Shown: piece after piece, positions 33,690 to 47,260 of the stretch
Numbering within the stretch: the first letter of the stretch is position 1
How the letters are laid out: every line of letters starts with the position of its first letter
Assembly (NCBI GenBank): GCA_021234155.1
Contig: JAJEKV010000841.1
Span: 1 to 64,000, forward strand
From: Isoetes taiwanensis
Lineage: Eukaryota; Streptophyta; Lycopodiopsida; Isoetales; Isoetaceae
Reading direction: 5' to 3'
DNA length: 64,000 nucleotides
The notes under the pieces: model-generated
Database searches by the model: none
What the model saw: only the letters and a program-made list of their open reading frames with translations
What the model was told of the DNA's origin: nothing
Made by a program: the position numbers and the translations under genes

Positions 33690-34049
33690 GCTGCTGCAAA
33701 TGCACAGATCGACATAACACCTTCTGCAATTGCCCAGATAAATGAGTTAATATTGGATGGGTCGTTTAGAATCAGATCCAAACAATGATGTAATAAATCT
33801 AGGAGGTATAAAAAGGAAAACAAAAAAGTTCAAAATGACCAAAATTTGATGAATAAGAACATGAAAATTTGGAAGAAATCTAAAGCTGTGGAAAAGAACG
33901 TTGCTAGCAGAGGTGATAGATTATGCAAAAGAGCTCCACGAAAAGCTATGTTATGAATGGGGAAAACGAAGTAGGCAGCACAAAGGAGCTAACTGTGATT
34001 TCTGGCCTTCCCGCAGAAGCACAGAATTAAGCTGTGACAGAATTAAGCT

Positions 34050-34765
34050 GTGTTATAAATGGAAAAATCAAAGTCCGTAGCACAAGAAGCTTACTATGAG
34101 CCTTCCCGCAAATAATAGCATAGAAAGTCAAACAAGATGTAGGCATAGACTCTTTAAACGAACAGGTGCTGATAAGGACATCGCCATGCTGCGACAATCT
34201 GCCGGATCTGCTATCAGATTAGATCAGGGCTTTGAGAAGCCTAAAAAAGCTGGAGCAGAAACAATGGCCGCATATTTGGCCGAAATCGAAGCAGCAAACT
34301 GGGAGAAACTATTTTGCCGGATAAACTATGGTCCCCAAAGTCTGTTACCATGGTAGATTTTATCATGGCCAAAGCCTGACACATTCTCTGGATGCTCAGA
34401 TGCCATCTCCAGAAAGGACCTACGAAAATCAGACATCAGGGAGCTGAATGCCATGAAAGGGATCAACTGAAGAATATAGAAGCAAATTCACCTTGACGGA
34501 TCTTCTGCAACCTCAAGAACAGGCATGCACAGGTAAGCATGGCTTTACTGTGGAAAACAAGAACAAGGATGTGAACAAGGACAGTAAAGCCATGCTGGAA
34601 AACAAGGATGATGTTGCCGCTTTGTATGCCATGTCTGTTCCAATGGCTCTTCTTTCCTATGCACTGAAGTATCCTGCCGGATTAGTTTGCAAGATCCGAA
34701 TTCTTTGCACAAGTGCCAGCGACCACAGCAGAGGGCGGATATGCAGAGGCCGAAGAAGAGGATGA
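34050..34765 (+). CDS. Two unrecognised open frames
   Basis: The first frame (34096-34356) includes SIESQTRCRHRLFKRTGADK and AAYLAEIEAANWEKLFC. The second (34493-34765) includes ENKNKDVNKDSKAMLENKDD and ends in a basic stretch. They are charged and lie in the same orientation. They may be exons of a transposon gene inside the putative 32.5-42.2 kb element. No family recognised. Confidence 0.25.
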
Positions 34766-35649
34766 AGAATGCTGGAGGATGAGGAAGACGAAGGCGGGAA
34801 CAGACATGGCATGCAAAGCGGCAAGGCGGGAATTCGGTCGAATTCGGTCGACCAATAGAACAATAGGCTCTGGATCAAAACCCAAGCCGTTAATTAAGAC
34901 CACATCTCGGCCGTTTATTTGGTATTTTCTTTTTAAGTGGCTTTCTTACAATTTTCTATGGTATTTTCTTTAATTGGCTTTGTCTCACACAATTTTCTAT
35001 ATGTGTGTGTGTTTTTGGCATTGTTGCATGTGTTAATGTCTCCATGTGTTAATGTTTTTTTATGTCCATTAGATGAAGGTATGATGTCCAGAATATGCTA
35101 AATCAAGGGCATCCGCCAAGAAGCAAGAAGAAACAGGAATCCGCCAAGCATGCCATCGTAGGCCGATTTGGGCAGAGGCAGGTTGATCTGGGCAAAGGCA
35201 AGGGCATCCGAGCGCCTCCATCGGGCTGTTCTTAGCAGCCCCCGTGAAGCCAACACCTGCTATACACCTGCTATTTCCGACCATGAACAGCAACCACAAA
35301 AGAGAAGAACGCCTCAGACCATAGAGAAAAAATTTTGGAATCCCCCCTTTTCCGGCCCACCTACGCCAAAATCATAGAGAAGTGATATTTCGGGGGCGTA
35401 ATGGCATTGTCGAACATGTCATGTGATAGCGAGGATCATCTGGCACAAAGAATAGAATAGAACACAAAGCATGAAAGAAAATTTCTACGTATAAATAAAC
35501 CATCATGTTGATAAACTAATAAAAGTTTGCTTAAACCATCACTTTAAGACGAAACCAAAGATGAAACTTTATATATGTAGTATTGCTAATTTGAGCTAAT
35601 CTTATCTAAGTTAGGCGTACACTTACCAAACTTAGCTTCTCTAAGCAAT

Positions 35650-36060
35650 ACCAAATTTTGACCAGGCTGAGAAGTCACAGTTGACATGCACATGATGATG
35701 TGGCATGTCATTTGACATGTCATGCTAAATAACCAAGGCCAACTTTTGACTAGCCTAAAAATCCAAAAATATGCAACTTTGGTTTTCCATGGGGTGATGT
35801 GGCAAAGTTTTGATGACATGGCAAGATATGGGTGACATGAACATCTTAATGACCATATGCAAACTCTCGGGCGTGTTTGTCTCCATCTCGATGCAAAAAA
35901 ATGTAGTGTTCATGTTATGGACTGCTCTCCTTACCACAAGTGGCCAGGATTTGACAGTGCATGTCGTTACCCTTGTAGCACCACCAAACAGCATGGAAAA
36001 GATGATGTGGCACTCTGTGGTGACATGGCATACCAAGTAAGCAAGGTCAAGTTTTGACTA
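35650..36060 (+). repeat. Dispersed repeat with GATGATGTGGCA phrases (copies also at 38960-39200)
   Basis: Sequence such as AAATAACCAAGGCCAACTTT, TTTTCCATGGGGTGATGTGG and ACATGGCAAGATATGG appears at 35730-35840 and again, in the same orientation, at 39085-39180. A further related piece sits at 36000-36060 and runs into the minisatellite. Confidence 0.7.
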
Positions 36061-36069
36061 GACCTAGAC

Positions 36070-37155
36070 TCCAACATGCCACCTAGGCTCAAACATGCCA
36101 AGGTGGCTCAATCATGCCACGTGGCCTCCAACATGCCACGTAGCTCCAACATGCCACCTAGGCTCAAACATGCCAAGCTAGCTCAAACATGCCATGCGGC
36201 TCCAACATGCCACCTAGGCTCAAACATGCCAAGGTGGCTCAAACATGCCAAGATGGCTCCAACATGCCAACTAGCATGCCAAGGTGGTTCAAACATGTCA
36301 TGCGGGCTCCAACATGCCACCTAGGCACAAACATGCCAAGGTGGCTCAAGCACGCCACCTAGGCTCCAACATGCCAAGGCGGCTCAAACATGCCACCTAG
36401 GCTCCAACATGCCACCTAGACTCCAACATGCCACCTAGGCTCTAACATGCCGAGGTGGCTCAAACATGCCAAGATGGCTGAAACATGCCACCTAGGCTCC
36501 AACATGCCAGCTACGCTCAAACATGTCACGTGGGTTCCAACGTGCCACCTAGGCTCCAACATGCCATCTAGGCTCCAAACATGCCAAGGTGGCTCAAACA
36601 TGCCACGTGGGTTCCAACATGCCACCTAGGCTCTAACATGCCAAGGTGGCATGTTGGAGCCTGCGTGGCATGCTTGAGCCACCTTGTCATGTTGGGTGGC
36701 ATTTTGGAGCCTAGGTGGCATGCAGGAGCCTAGGTGCATATTAGAGTCTAGATGCCATGTTGGAGTCTAGGTGGCATGTTTGAGCCACCTTGGCATGTTG
36801 GAGCCTAGATGGCGTGCTTGAGCCACTTTGCCATGTTTGAGCCTAGTGGCATGTTGGAGCCCGCATGGCATGTTTGAGCCTAGGTGGCATGTTGGAGCCT
36901 CGGTGGCATGCCACCTTGGCATGTTTGAGCCTAAGTGGCATGTCAGAGCCTAAGTGGCATATTAGAGTCTAGATGGCATGTTGGAGCCTAGGTGGCATGT
37001 TTGAGCCACCTTGGCATGTTGGAGCCTAGGTGGCATGTTAGAACCTAGGTGGCGTGCTTGAGCCACCTTGGCATGTTTGAGCCTAGGTGGCATGTTGGAG
37101 CTTGCATGGCATTTTGGGCCACCTTGGCATGTTGGAGCCTAGGTGGCATGTTGGA
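36070..37155. repeat. Inverted minisatellite: CCAACATGCCACCTAGGCTC array and its mirror
   Basis: From 36070 to about 36640 some 25-30 units of CCAACATGCCACCTAGGCTC (with the variant CAAACATGCCAAGGTGGCT) run forward. From about 36645 to 37155 the units are the reverse complement, GAGCCTAGGTGGCATGTTGG. The turning point is AACATGCCAAGGTGGCATGTT. The two arms could pair over about 500 bases. Isolated unit fragments remain near 39407 and 39580. Confidence 0.93.
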
Positions 37156-40100
37156 ACTCGTCATATAGATCCCAAGGGGATGATGCCGAAGTGGATTCTT
37201 CAATACTTGCTCAATGTCATCCCATAACCCCTTTGGCAAACCCGGTCCCCAGACCTCACAACCATACAACACTAATGACTGCACAACCATACAACACTAA
37301 TGACTGTACAAGAGCAAAAAAGAGTTGTATTTAAAAAGGCCTTTACCACATGTGAATCTTTCTACATTGCAACGCATATAAAGCTATACATGTATTCCAT
37401 CTATGATTTCAATGAACCGTCAAGCCCAGATATTTGTAGGATTCATACACCTGAATACATTCTCCACTATATTGCAACTGAAATTCCTACTTAAGAACCC
37501 CCATTGCCATGATTTTTTGTTTATCCAAATTCACCTACATCTCAATGTGAACACAAAACAAAGCCAATGCATCAAACTGCTTTTGCATATGTGCTAGCAT
37601 GCGAGCAAAAATCACTACATGCTAGCATCCGTCTTTTGGCATCAACACCCTCCCTCTACTCATGACATTGTGCAAGATCCTGGCCGAATCTGACTAGGAT
37701 ATGGCCTCCAAAACATAAACCCTGTGTGTTGCTAGGTTATTGAAGGGTTTATATTATGGAGGTCGAGTTTTAGTTGGTTGCACATGGGACATGGTTGAGA
37801 AGCTGCAATTGAAAACACGAAGCAATAGGAACTGACGGAATGGGGTTTGGAACTGTCGGCACCATGTCTTGGCCATAATCAATTTTTAACCTAAAGGTTT
37901 ATACATGCCCTAAATTGATATCCAGAAGTGACAGAAGGTTTTCAAAGGTTAGAAATACACCAGTATTAGTTTTTATATCCTATAAAGGCAATGGAAACTA
38001 TTAAACTATTTTTCCTAACGCAAGGCATTCGCCCAAGTTCTCAACAATGACACCCATAATAATAATAGCACAAAGTGTGCCGAGTCCAAATTAACACTCT
38101 TACCTACAATGTGACATCTTTGCAAGTAATATGCTTTAGCAATTGCCTATAGATGCTAGAGCACTGGTTTGTTATAGCACCATGGGCTGCTATGGCATGG
38201 CTGGATATGCATACAGTGATACAGTCATTAACATTTATCAAATTGTAATCATTGCTTTGCATGGGCACACTTTGAACATTCAAATATAAACATCTCATAC
38301 TAAAACTTGGTCACACAAATTTAAATACCAGATGTGATGTTGCAATTTTTCAATATAAAAACTATTTTTTATATAAAAACTATGCACGTTTACTAGTCAT
38401 ATTTAACAAGGGATCTGAAGATTTTAGCCAAGGGAATTCACCCATTCAAATTGGGGGCAGAAAGATGCATGTTCATAAAAATGTGTTTGGGGGGTATCAC
38501 ATTATCTATAGTGCTTAATGTGCACTACAAACAAAAATGCATCATGGACCCATGGTAGAAGGCCAAATACTCTTAATTTTGGGGAGGCATCATTTTATAT
38601 GTTTTTGGCAAAATACTCTTAATTTGGAGAAGCATCGTCTTATACAATTTTGGATATATGTGTGTACATTTGGATGTTTCATGATGAGATATACTACCTA
38701 ATCAACAATAGAATTTCTAGCATGAATCTTCAATTTTCAAGTGGTTAGTTATAGTATATAGAGTACGACATGAAGTAATTATGAAAAAAAATAAAAAAAA
38801 TAAAAAATGGAGATAACGAGGCTCAGATAACACATGCCAGGTCCGAACCTCATGACAGGCTTACTCGATTCATATTTTCATTTTCATGCATGTGACAAAG
38901 CTACAATTTTTAATTTTCCCCCATGGCAGAACTTATTGTTCGTAACGCGTGACATGTGCCAATGAGTTGCTAAAATGTGGGGATGACTTGGCAAAATGGC
39001 ATGATGATTCGGCAAGTGTAAATGGAAAAATGGAAATTTGTAAATGTTGACATGGAAGATGACGATGTGGCACTCCAATGACATGCCAAATAAGCAAGGC
39101 CAACTAGAAATGGAGTAGGACATTGGTTTTTCATGGGGTGATGTGGGGTGTTTGGGCCACATGGCAAGATATGGATGATGTGGACATGATAGCTAAGCAT
39201 TTCTGCAAGAAACGAGACATCTTCCAATGTTCGACATAAAGGAATTGGCGAGGGAATCTAGGGGCACTTGAAAAAAAACTAACTTATCTCCTTTTTCCAA
39301 AACAATTGGCCTAGCCATTTTCTATTTGAAGTTAATAAAATGCTTAGTTACGGAGTCATATTTCATCCCCCAAAAAAATCATTTGAAAGAGCATTTTTAT
39401 GGCCCTGGTGGCATGTTTGAGTCTAGGGGCATATTTGAACTACATGGTAGTCAGCTCTTTAAGTTCTTAAAGTTCCTTCTATTCTATCCCTTGCCAAACT
39501 CCTCTACCAAAAATTCCAAAGGTTGTCATAATTACTGCAAATCCAAGTCATCATGTCCACATCACCAATTTGCCATGTTACAACATGCTCCAACATGCGA
39601 CGTGGGCTCTGACATGCGAGGCAGGGTCCAATATCAAATTTAGAAGTCAACAACTTAAATTTGGAAGACCTCATGGTATTTGGTTCCACATTCCTAGCCA
39701 TTTCCCTCATTTCTACCTCCATATCCTATTTTACCCCTTTCGTTCTTATCATGCCATAAATCCACTTTTGAAGCACTTTTTGCCAGACCAATTCTCTATT
39801 TTTTCGTATATAACCCCTTGAGTCACCTTATCCTTATATTTCATGTCTCCAAGTCTTACACCCTAATCCTTGGTCAAAACATTCATAAGGCCATATCTTA
39901 TTTATTGTCTCCAATTTACATCAAGGATCCATAAATTCCATTTGTATGATGTATGTCTATTACCATTGCTCGCCCCTATTTCTTCCCCCTTCTCCAAACT
40001 CATATTGTAGACTTTTGCATGTTGTCTGAGATTTGTTCTTGACTGTTTTGTGCAAATCAATGCGCAAAAAATACTTCTTGTGATCCAAATTGCAATTTGA

Positions 40101-40860
40101 CCACTTTCCCCATATCACAGCTCTTTTTGGCACATCTCGGCTTTGAAATTTATTAAAAACTCCATTGGCAACTCAAAATCCTCATTTTTAATTATTGTTT
40201 GTAGTTTGACTTTCATTGACCAAATTTTGTCCCGACTTTGAACTTGAATATCTCAAGGATCTGAGCTCATAATTGGCCAAGATTTTTGCCATTGCTTCCC
40301 AACAACTTTTCTCTATTAGTGTGAGCAATCAATACTCAAGAATCAGTTTATCTCTGCATGCCACCTCTTGACTTCGAATGGAAGGAAAATAGATCCAAAC
40401 CCATGTCCCTCAGTTCCTATTGCTTTGCGTCTTCAACTGCAACTTCTTGACCTTGTTCCAAGTACAAATGACCAAAACTCGACCTCCATAACATAAACCC
40501 TAGAATAACCTAGAAACACACAGGGTTTACGTTTCGGAGGACGAAATGTGGTTGCTGTTATAGATAACTAGGTGCACCATTTTTGAACATGCATGCAAAG
40601 CTAGGACAAGTTACTGTATGAATATAGTATTGTAAGTCTATTGGGTAGATTCTTAAGTGTTCCATAAACGTATAAATATGGGGTCCGCGTTAGCTCAAAC
40701 CTTCAATACTAGCTAGGGATGGAAATTAATCCCCCCCCTCCCTCCCGGAACTAAATCAAGCTTAATTAAATAATACATCATTAGACAAATCGAGGAGCTT
40801 TGTGAAACATCAAATTTCATCTAAAATATACTGTTCAATGAAATGTTATAACTAAAATTG
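37156..40860. other. AT-rich stretch without a recognised gene
   Basis: Contains the second copy of the GATGATGTGGCA repeat (38960-39200). CATACAACACTAATGACTG is duplicated in tandem near 37262-37305. No frame resembles a known protein. Confidence 0.45.
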
Positions 40861-40879
40861 TAATAGCGCCTAGAAAAGC

Positions 40880-41260
40880 ACCATCTGACGATTAGTCTGA
40901 TGCAATATCTGACTTAATAGTCGGCAAAAAAATCGGCGATATATCGACGTTATATCCGGCGCATTTTCCGGCTGGGTTATTCCGCCCGGTTATTCGACGC
41001 ATATTTGGAGCGCGAAATTCGACGCAAAATCGGACGCTTTTTTACGGACGATACATATTTGGCGTATATTCTGACGATTAATGTGACGTTTAACCTGACG
41101 AAGTCTTTTGACAATTTATGTGACAATATGTCTGACGTAGTATCGTCAGGACAAGCATCAAAAAATAATGTCGTTGAAATGCGTTCATCACCGCGTCGGG
41201 GCAAAAATCTCTCTAGGCGGTCGGCGATTTTTCGACAAAAATGCTCATTCTCTTGTAGTG
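40880..41260 (-). mobile_element. CACTA-type terminus with CGACG/TGACG subterminal repeats
   Basis: On the minus strand the end reads CACTACAAGAGAATGAGCAT, matching the classic plant CACTA terminal repeat start CACTACAAGAAAA. Inside it lie about 350 bases dense in short motifs such as TCGACGCAAAATCGGACG and TCTGACG/TTGACG. The opposite terminus was not found, so this is a lone end or a deletion derivative. Confidence 0.6.
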
Positions 41261-41379
41261 GTTGGATCTACTTGGTTTGAAGTTTATTTTTCACGAATGT
41301 AAAACAATACGATACATTCCCAAAGTTGAGCACACAAATAATATTACAAGTGGTGGTGCTTTGCTTAAGAAATAACCTC

Positions 41380-42175
41380 AAAAAAACCATACTTCCTTAA
41401 GAAATAGCTGCGTAAAACTACGCCACTTCAGGGAAAACCACATACAGAAAAAAAAGCGACCACTTAAAAACTACACCTACTTAAAAACCACACCTCAAAA
41501 AACCATACTTACTTTAAAAAATAGCTACGTAAAAACTATACCTAGTTATATAAACCACACCAAAAAAAATCATACTTCCTTAAAAATCGCTTCTTAAAAA
41601 CTACACCTAGTTATAAACTACACCACTTCAGAAAACCATACTTCATTAAAAATAGCCACTTAAAAACTACACCCGCTTATAAACCACACTTCTAAAAACC
41701 ATACTTCTTTAAAAAACAACTATTTAAAAACTACACCCACTTATAAACGACACCTCAAAAAACAACACCTCGATTAAAAAAAATCATACCACTTTAGAAA
41801 ACCATACTTCCTTAAAAAACAACCACTTAAAAACTATACCTCCTTATAAACCACACTTCAAAAAACTATACTTCCATAAAAAACGACTACTTAAAAACTA
41901 CACCTGGCTATAAACTACACCTCAAAAAACAACACCTTCTTAAAAACAACACCCCCTCAAGAAAATAAGCAAGACTTCTTTTAAAAAAACGACACCTCAT
42001 AAAAGACCACACCTTCAAAAAAAAAAAAAAAACTATAGCTCCATAAAAAAAACTACACCGCCTCCTTAATAAACCATACCTCCACATAACCATATGTAGA
42101 TTATTTTGAACAACGACATGTGGTCTTTTTGTTACTGTTGTTTTTAGGTGTGGACCCAGAATTGGGGTGGTTGTG
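41380..42175 (-). repeat. CACTA-like terminus with subterminal repeats (right)
   Basis: A 700-base array of AAAACTACACC.TTA / AAACCATACTTCCTTAAAAA units ends at 42150-42175 in TGGACCCAGAATTGGGGTGG and TTGTG, the inverted counterpart of 32562. The three bases outside (TTA) do not match the three outside the left end (AGT), so pairing of the two ends as one insertion is unproven. Confidence 0.5.
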
Positions 42176-42179
42176 TTAC

Positions 42180-43110
42180 ACATTATTTTGGCGTTAGCCG
42201 TTAGCTAACGATAACTGCTAGCAAACAATTATGTCAAAATGCGCATTTTTAATACACATAGCATGCTTTTATCCGCCAACGAAACGACACAGTCATAGAA
42301 CTTCACTCGGATCCACACAAACCCTTAGTGTCGACAAATTGACAGAAAATCTGTATCATAGAGGGCCACCCGATGGCAATATGAGACTTTTCTTTGGGCT
42401 CAGAGAACCATCATTGCCACAGCATGAGCTTTGCTTGAAGCCCAACATGATATGCCACATCCCAAAGACAGAGACAGAGACCTCGTTAAAAATGCAAGTG
42501 TCATGGTAACCTTGTTATACAATAAGTTCGTCGAGGTCAAACTACTCAAAAGGGACCCACAACAAAAAGACAACATCCACCCCATATCACGTGTTGATTT
42601 CTTCAGTCAACCAGACAAGTGGTCCGCGTACTCACCCAGTCAACTCACTCTACGACGCGCGTACTCAACAACGTTCAACAGCTGCCGCAGACTTACATTC
42701 GATAAAATTGTAATTGAATTATGCAGTGAAGTCTTCGCGCGTGGACAACTTTATACGACAGTCCTTCGCATAAAAAAAAGAGAGAAGATGTCCTGATTCT
42801 CTTAAGAGAGAACAATAAGACAAAGACTACAACCAATGTTGTCTATAAGGAGCTCCTTCCATGACCAAGGTACGTATGTAATTCTCACTCCAAAATAAAA
42901 AAAGAAGCTGGTGGGGGAAAGAAAAAGAAAAGGAAAACCTCACATTCACTTCGGCGACAATGTAAAGCGAGCATTGATTTCTTACGAGAAATGCTCCCCT
43001 ACACAGTGGACAATGTGCCAATGGAGCAACTTTGGGTTCAATTCCTAGGGGCCTTGAGAACCACCATTATAGCTTATACAAATATCATCTATCATTTCCT
43101 TATTAAGTTT
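42180..43110. other. Stretch without a recognised gene
   Basis: Open frames here have no recognisable domain. The sequence is of mixed composition between the CACTA-like end and the chitinase duplication boundary at 43113. Confidence 0.35.
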
Positions 43111-43412
43111 TGGAGACAACTACATAAGCACACCCATTGAAAATATTATTGTATGTAGTTCGAAACAAAAGATGTCGTATGTGGGTTTTATCTTCCAATG
43201 GAACACAAGGCGATGGCTCCGTCAGCGCTAAATTCTTGTATTGGATATAATTGTTCACAAGATGGTCTAGATGTAGAAGATGGAAATTTATTAATAATGT
43301 ATTTATAAGTACTATCAATCTTATTAAACACTACCAAGATGGCCTTTCAAATGCCACAAGTCATTAGCACATCTTATTGCATATAATGTCTAATCAAATG
43401 CCCATGTGTGGA

Positions 43413-44312
<900 letters not shown>

Positions 44313-44344
44313 GTCCGTTTAGGTGCTGCCCATGGTTTAGTTTC

Positions 44345-44353
44345 TATATATAA
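44345..44353 (-). promoter_or_regulatory. TATA box of chitinase copy C
   Basis: TATATATA sits 33 bases before the first ATG, exactly as in copy A, within the conserved block TTTCTATATATAAGAAGAAA. Confidence 0.5.
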
Positions 44354-45540
44354 GAAGAAAGCAACAACAACACCTTTGATTTCTTAACCGGCAGGTCCTC
44401 GGCAATTTTGAATCCCAGCCGTTCGGTCTAGGACTAAACAGTTTAAATGATATGAGGCATAATGTGCTGGCACAGTCAGAAGACTGTTTATCATGATATT
44501 GCAGTAGTGAAAGGTTAGATCTGCGCAAAAATAAATGGGCTCCTGGCTGTTTCAGTAGGCCACTTAAGTTGAGCTCTTTGGTAAGGAAGGGTGCCTTATA
44601 CAGCCCCTTCTCTACATGGCGCAATCCCAGCCCTTCATCCAAGCATTGAAGGGAATTTGACAACGGCCCAACAAATGTAGATGTCAGTTCTCCTAGTGCT
44701 TACTGTATAAGGGAAAGACCTGGTCCATAAATTTTTTGTACAAGGGAAAGACCTTCTACTTGCAATTCTGTAGAAGGTCTTTGTAGAAACTTCTTTAATA
44801 CATAGCTCTTTGGTGGGGTGTGTGTTATAGCACTATTATCTCTACAAGGGCTCCAACAAATGCAGATGTCAGCTCTTCTCTTTGCATAAATTCTTAGCTC
44901 ATTAGTGGGGTCTGCATGATAGAACTTTATTATCTCCACATGGGGCCTCGAGCGTCTTAAATATCATCCAACATGTTTGAACCAGCGTAAAATCTGAAAA
45001 ACTACTTGTGTTTTTTCCTTCACTTTGGCTTTAACATAATAACACAGAAAAAACAAGCTAAGTCCATGAAAAACACCTGTATATTTTCTTTGGTTCAAAC
45101 ATGACAGTGGATGATATTTAAAACGCTTGAAGGGACAAATGTAGATGTTAGCTCTCCTACTACATAAATGGTCCATAAATTCCATATAAGGGAGAGATCT
45201 TCCACTTGTAATTTTGGGCTGTCAATGTGCCTCCACTAAAAACAGCAAAATTGTGGGTAAGAACAACAAAAGCGTGGGTGAAAATGCAAAACCGTCGAGT
45301 AAAACATAGAAGAAAGTTTTGCACCGTTCAACAATTTTTGATCAACATTCTTTAAAAGAAATGTCACTCGTGACACATCATGGTTGGTTAGATGGCACGG
45401 ATCTATTCTAACATGCCTTTACGTGTAAACATAGTCTCTATGTCCTCTATGCATTCCGGCAAGTTTCTTGAATCATTCTTATCTAGAATAACAAATTGTT
45501 GCACAAAAACTGTAGAATCCAATGGTTTACCTTGACATAG

Positions 45541-45662
45541 TAGAACGATATGGGATCAGCCATTCTTGCTGCCCCATGACCTCTGAGAATCGATTTGTGC
45601 TAGTGTTCCCAAATTTGCGGTCATGGGGGCAGCAAGAATGGCTACCCCCCCATGCCGTTCTA
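45541..45662. ncRNA. Candidate microRNA precursor or foldback hairpin
   Basis: The left arm TAGAACGATATGGGATCAGC and CATTCTTGCTGCCCCATGACC pairs with the right arm GGTCATGGGGGCAGCAAGAA and TGGCTACCCCCCCATGCCGT. Arms are about 41-44 bases with one small bulge and a few mismatches; the loop is about 36 bases. The size and pairing fit a plant pre-miRNA, but a small MITE would look the same. The flank of copy A lacks this stretch. Either strand could be transcribed. No known miRNA family was recognised. Confidence 0.5.
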
Positions 45663-45770
45663 CATTACATCATGGAAGAAGCACATGTGCATTCCTTCTT
45701 CTACAGGTGGGATGAAAATTGCCATAGAGCTCAAGTGGCCACCAAGACCAACATGCTTTGACCCTGTATG

Positions 45771-47260
45771 ATTAGTGTTGGGTGTATGGCAGAATATTTG
45801 CCAAAAGGCTAATAATTTCAATTTTAAAAAATCTTCCACAAATGTTAGATAGGATGCAAAAAAGGGAAAATTCACAAGACTTTGGTAGATCCTCCCCATT
45901 GAGCTTAATTCAACCAAACCCTCTTAAACAGGAATCTCATGCATCAAATTTAGACATCCTTTAGGATCTAGGACTCTACATTTTGCCATTACTATATCTT
46001 TTGGTCATTATCTTTTTTTTTTTTTTAAGACAAGCCTGAGAAGAGTTTGTCATTGGTGAAGCCAAAAGAAAAGTTCTAAAGTTGTTCGAGATTACTATTA
46101 GAATTATTTGAAACTACTATTATAACAACCTGATAAGTTGCTCATTACCACTCTACACGTTCTAAAGGCTATATTTATTTCTCAACGAATACATGGTCAA
46201 CAATTGTTTTTTATTGTACCACTTTTGCTCTTGCGTTAGAAGATAATGCACTTTCAAAAGCATATATTAACCTATGTATCATACTTAAAGATGTGGCAAT
46301 ACATGGTCAACACCTATATTTGATTGTACATTTTTTTTTGCTTGCATTGAAGCATAATGCACCTTCAGGAACAAAAAAGTATAAGGTTACATTAAAGGAA
46401 AAATTGCAAGAATACCATAATATTTAGGGGTGTTTATAAAAATGCCCCTGATTTTTCCAAAATTCTAAGAATGCTCTTCTCCTTAATAGTGCTCTGCTTC
46501 TTCCATTTCTAATCACTCAAACTCTTCGTCGAGCATGTGGATGGCTGCAGAAGTGGAAATCCTGAGATTTAACGACAAATGCACATGACTACGGAGATCA
46601 AAATCTTCAATGGCCTCTATTAGATTCGTGATTTTCTCATGCATATGTTTGAATATGGGCCTCAGCAACAAATTGTAATTTCAAATGACTGCATTCACAA
46701 GTTTTCACAAATTAAATCAATATATACTAAAACATTCTCGATTTGCGTCAATTAGCCATGAACAATGCACTTGGAGCAACTTCTAATATCAATCCATACA
46801 CAGGACAACAGTATCCAGCTTTGCGTCCTTGCCCAGAGAATACCTGGGAATCCGTGTCGTCAACAAATTCACTGGAGAAGCATTTGTTGACCATCAATTG
46901 CTCATTGATGAAATGACCGCCAAATTGTCAGATTACGTAACATAAATAGAACAAGCCATATACAAATGTGGCTAAATGATGAAGTGGGTTAACGGACCAC
47001 CAACTTTAAACAAAAAAGGAGCAAGTAGAATGTCATTGAGAAGAGCCAAATGCGGGCTACTGAAAAGTGCAATGTCAATCAGAATGATAATGCTAGAAAA
47101 AATTAGTCGAGATCCTAGAGATCTTGACGAAGAAAAAAACTAATCCTAATAAAAATGTGTCTAGACTAAAGTTGATTGAATAAAGACATATTTTCTTCTA
47201 TACATGCTTTCAATCAGTAAGCATTATAATGCAGATTTATCTAAGAGGTTGATTACAATA
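45771..47260. other. AT-rich stretch without a gene
   Basis: Poly(T) tracts near 46011-46026 and 46330. No protein-like frame with similarity seen. Confidence 0.4.

Noticed and set aside
33494-33745. Repeat-containing protein LELLDTITVQASPLQICP
   Set aside because: The frame is a by-product of three near-identical DNA repeats whose length is not consistently a multiple of three.
36070-37155. Minisatellite as a CRISPR array
   Set aside because: There are no unique spacers, the units are contiguous, the array inverts, and the context is plant nuclear DNA.
41005-41280. 91-residue frame in the CACTA-like end
   Set aside because: It lies wholly in subterminal repeats and shows no domain.
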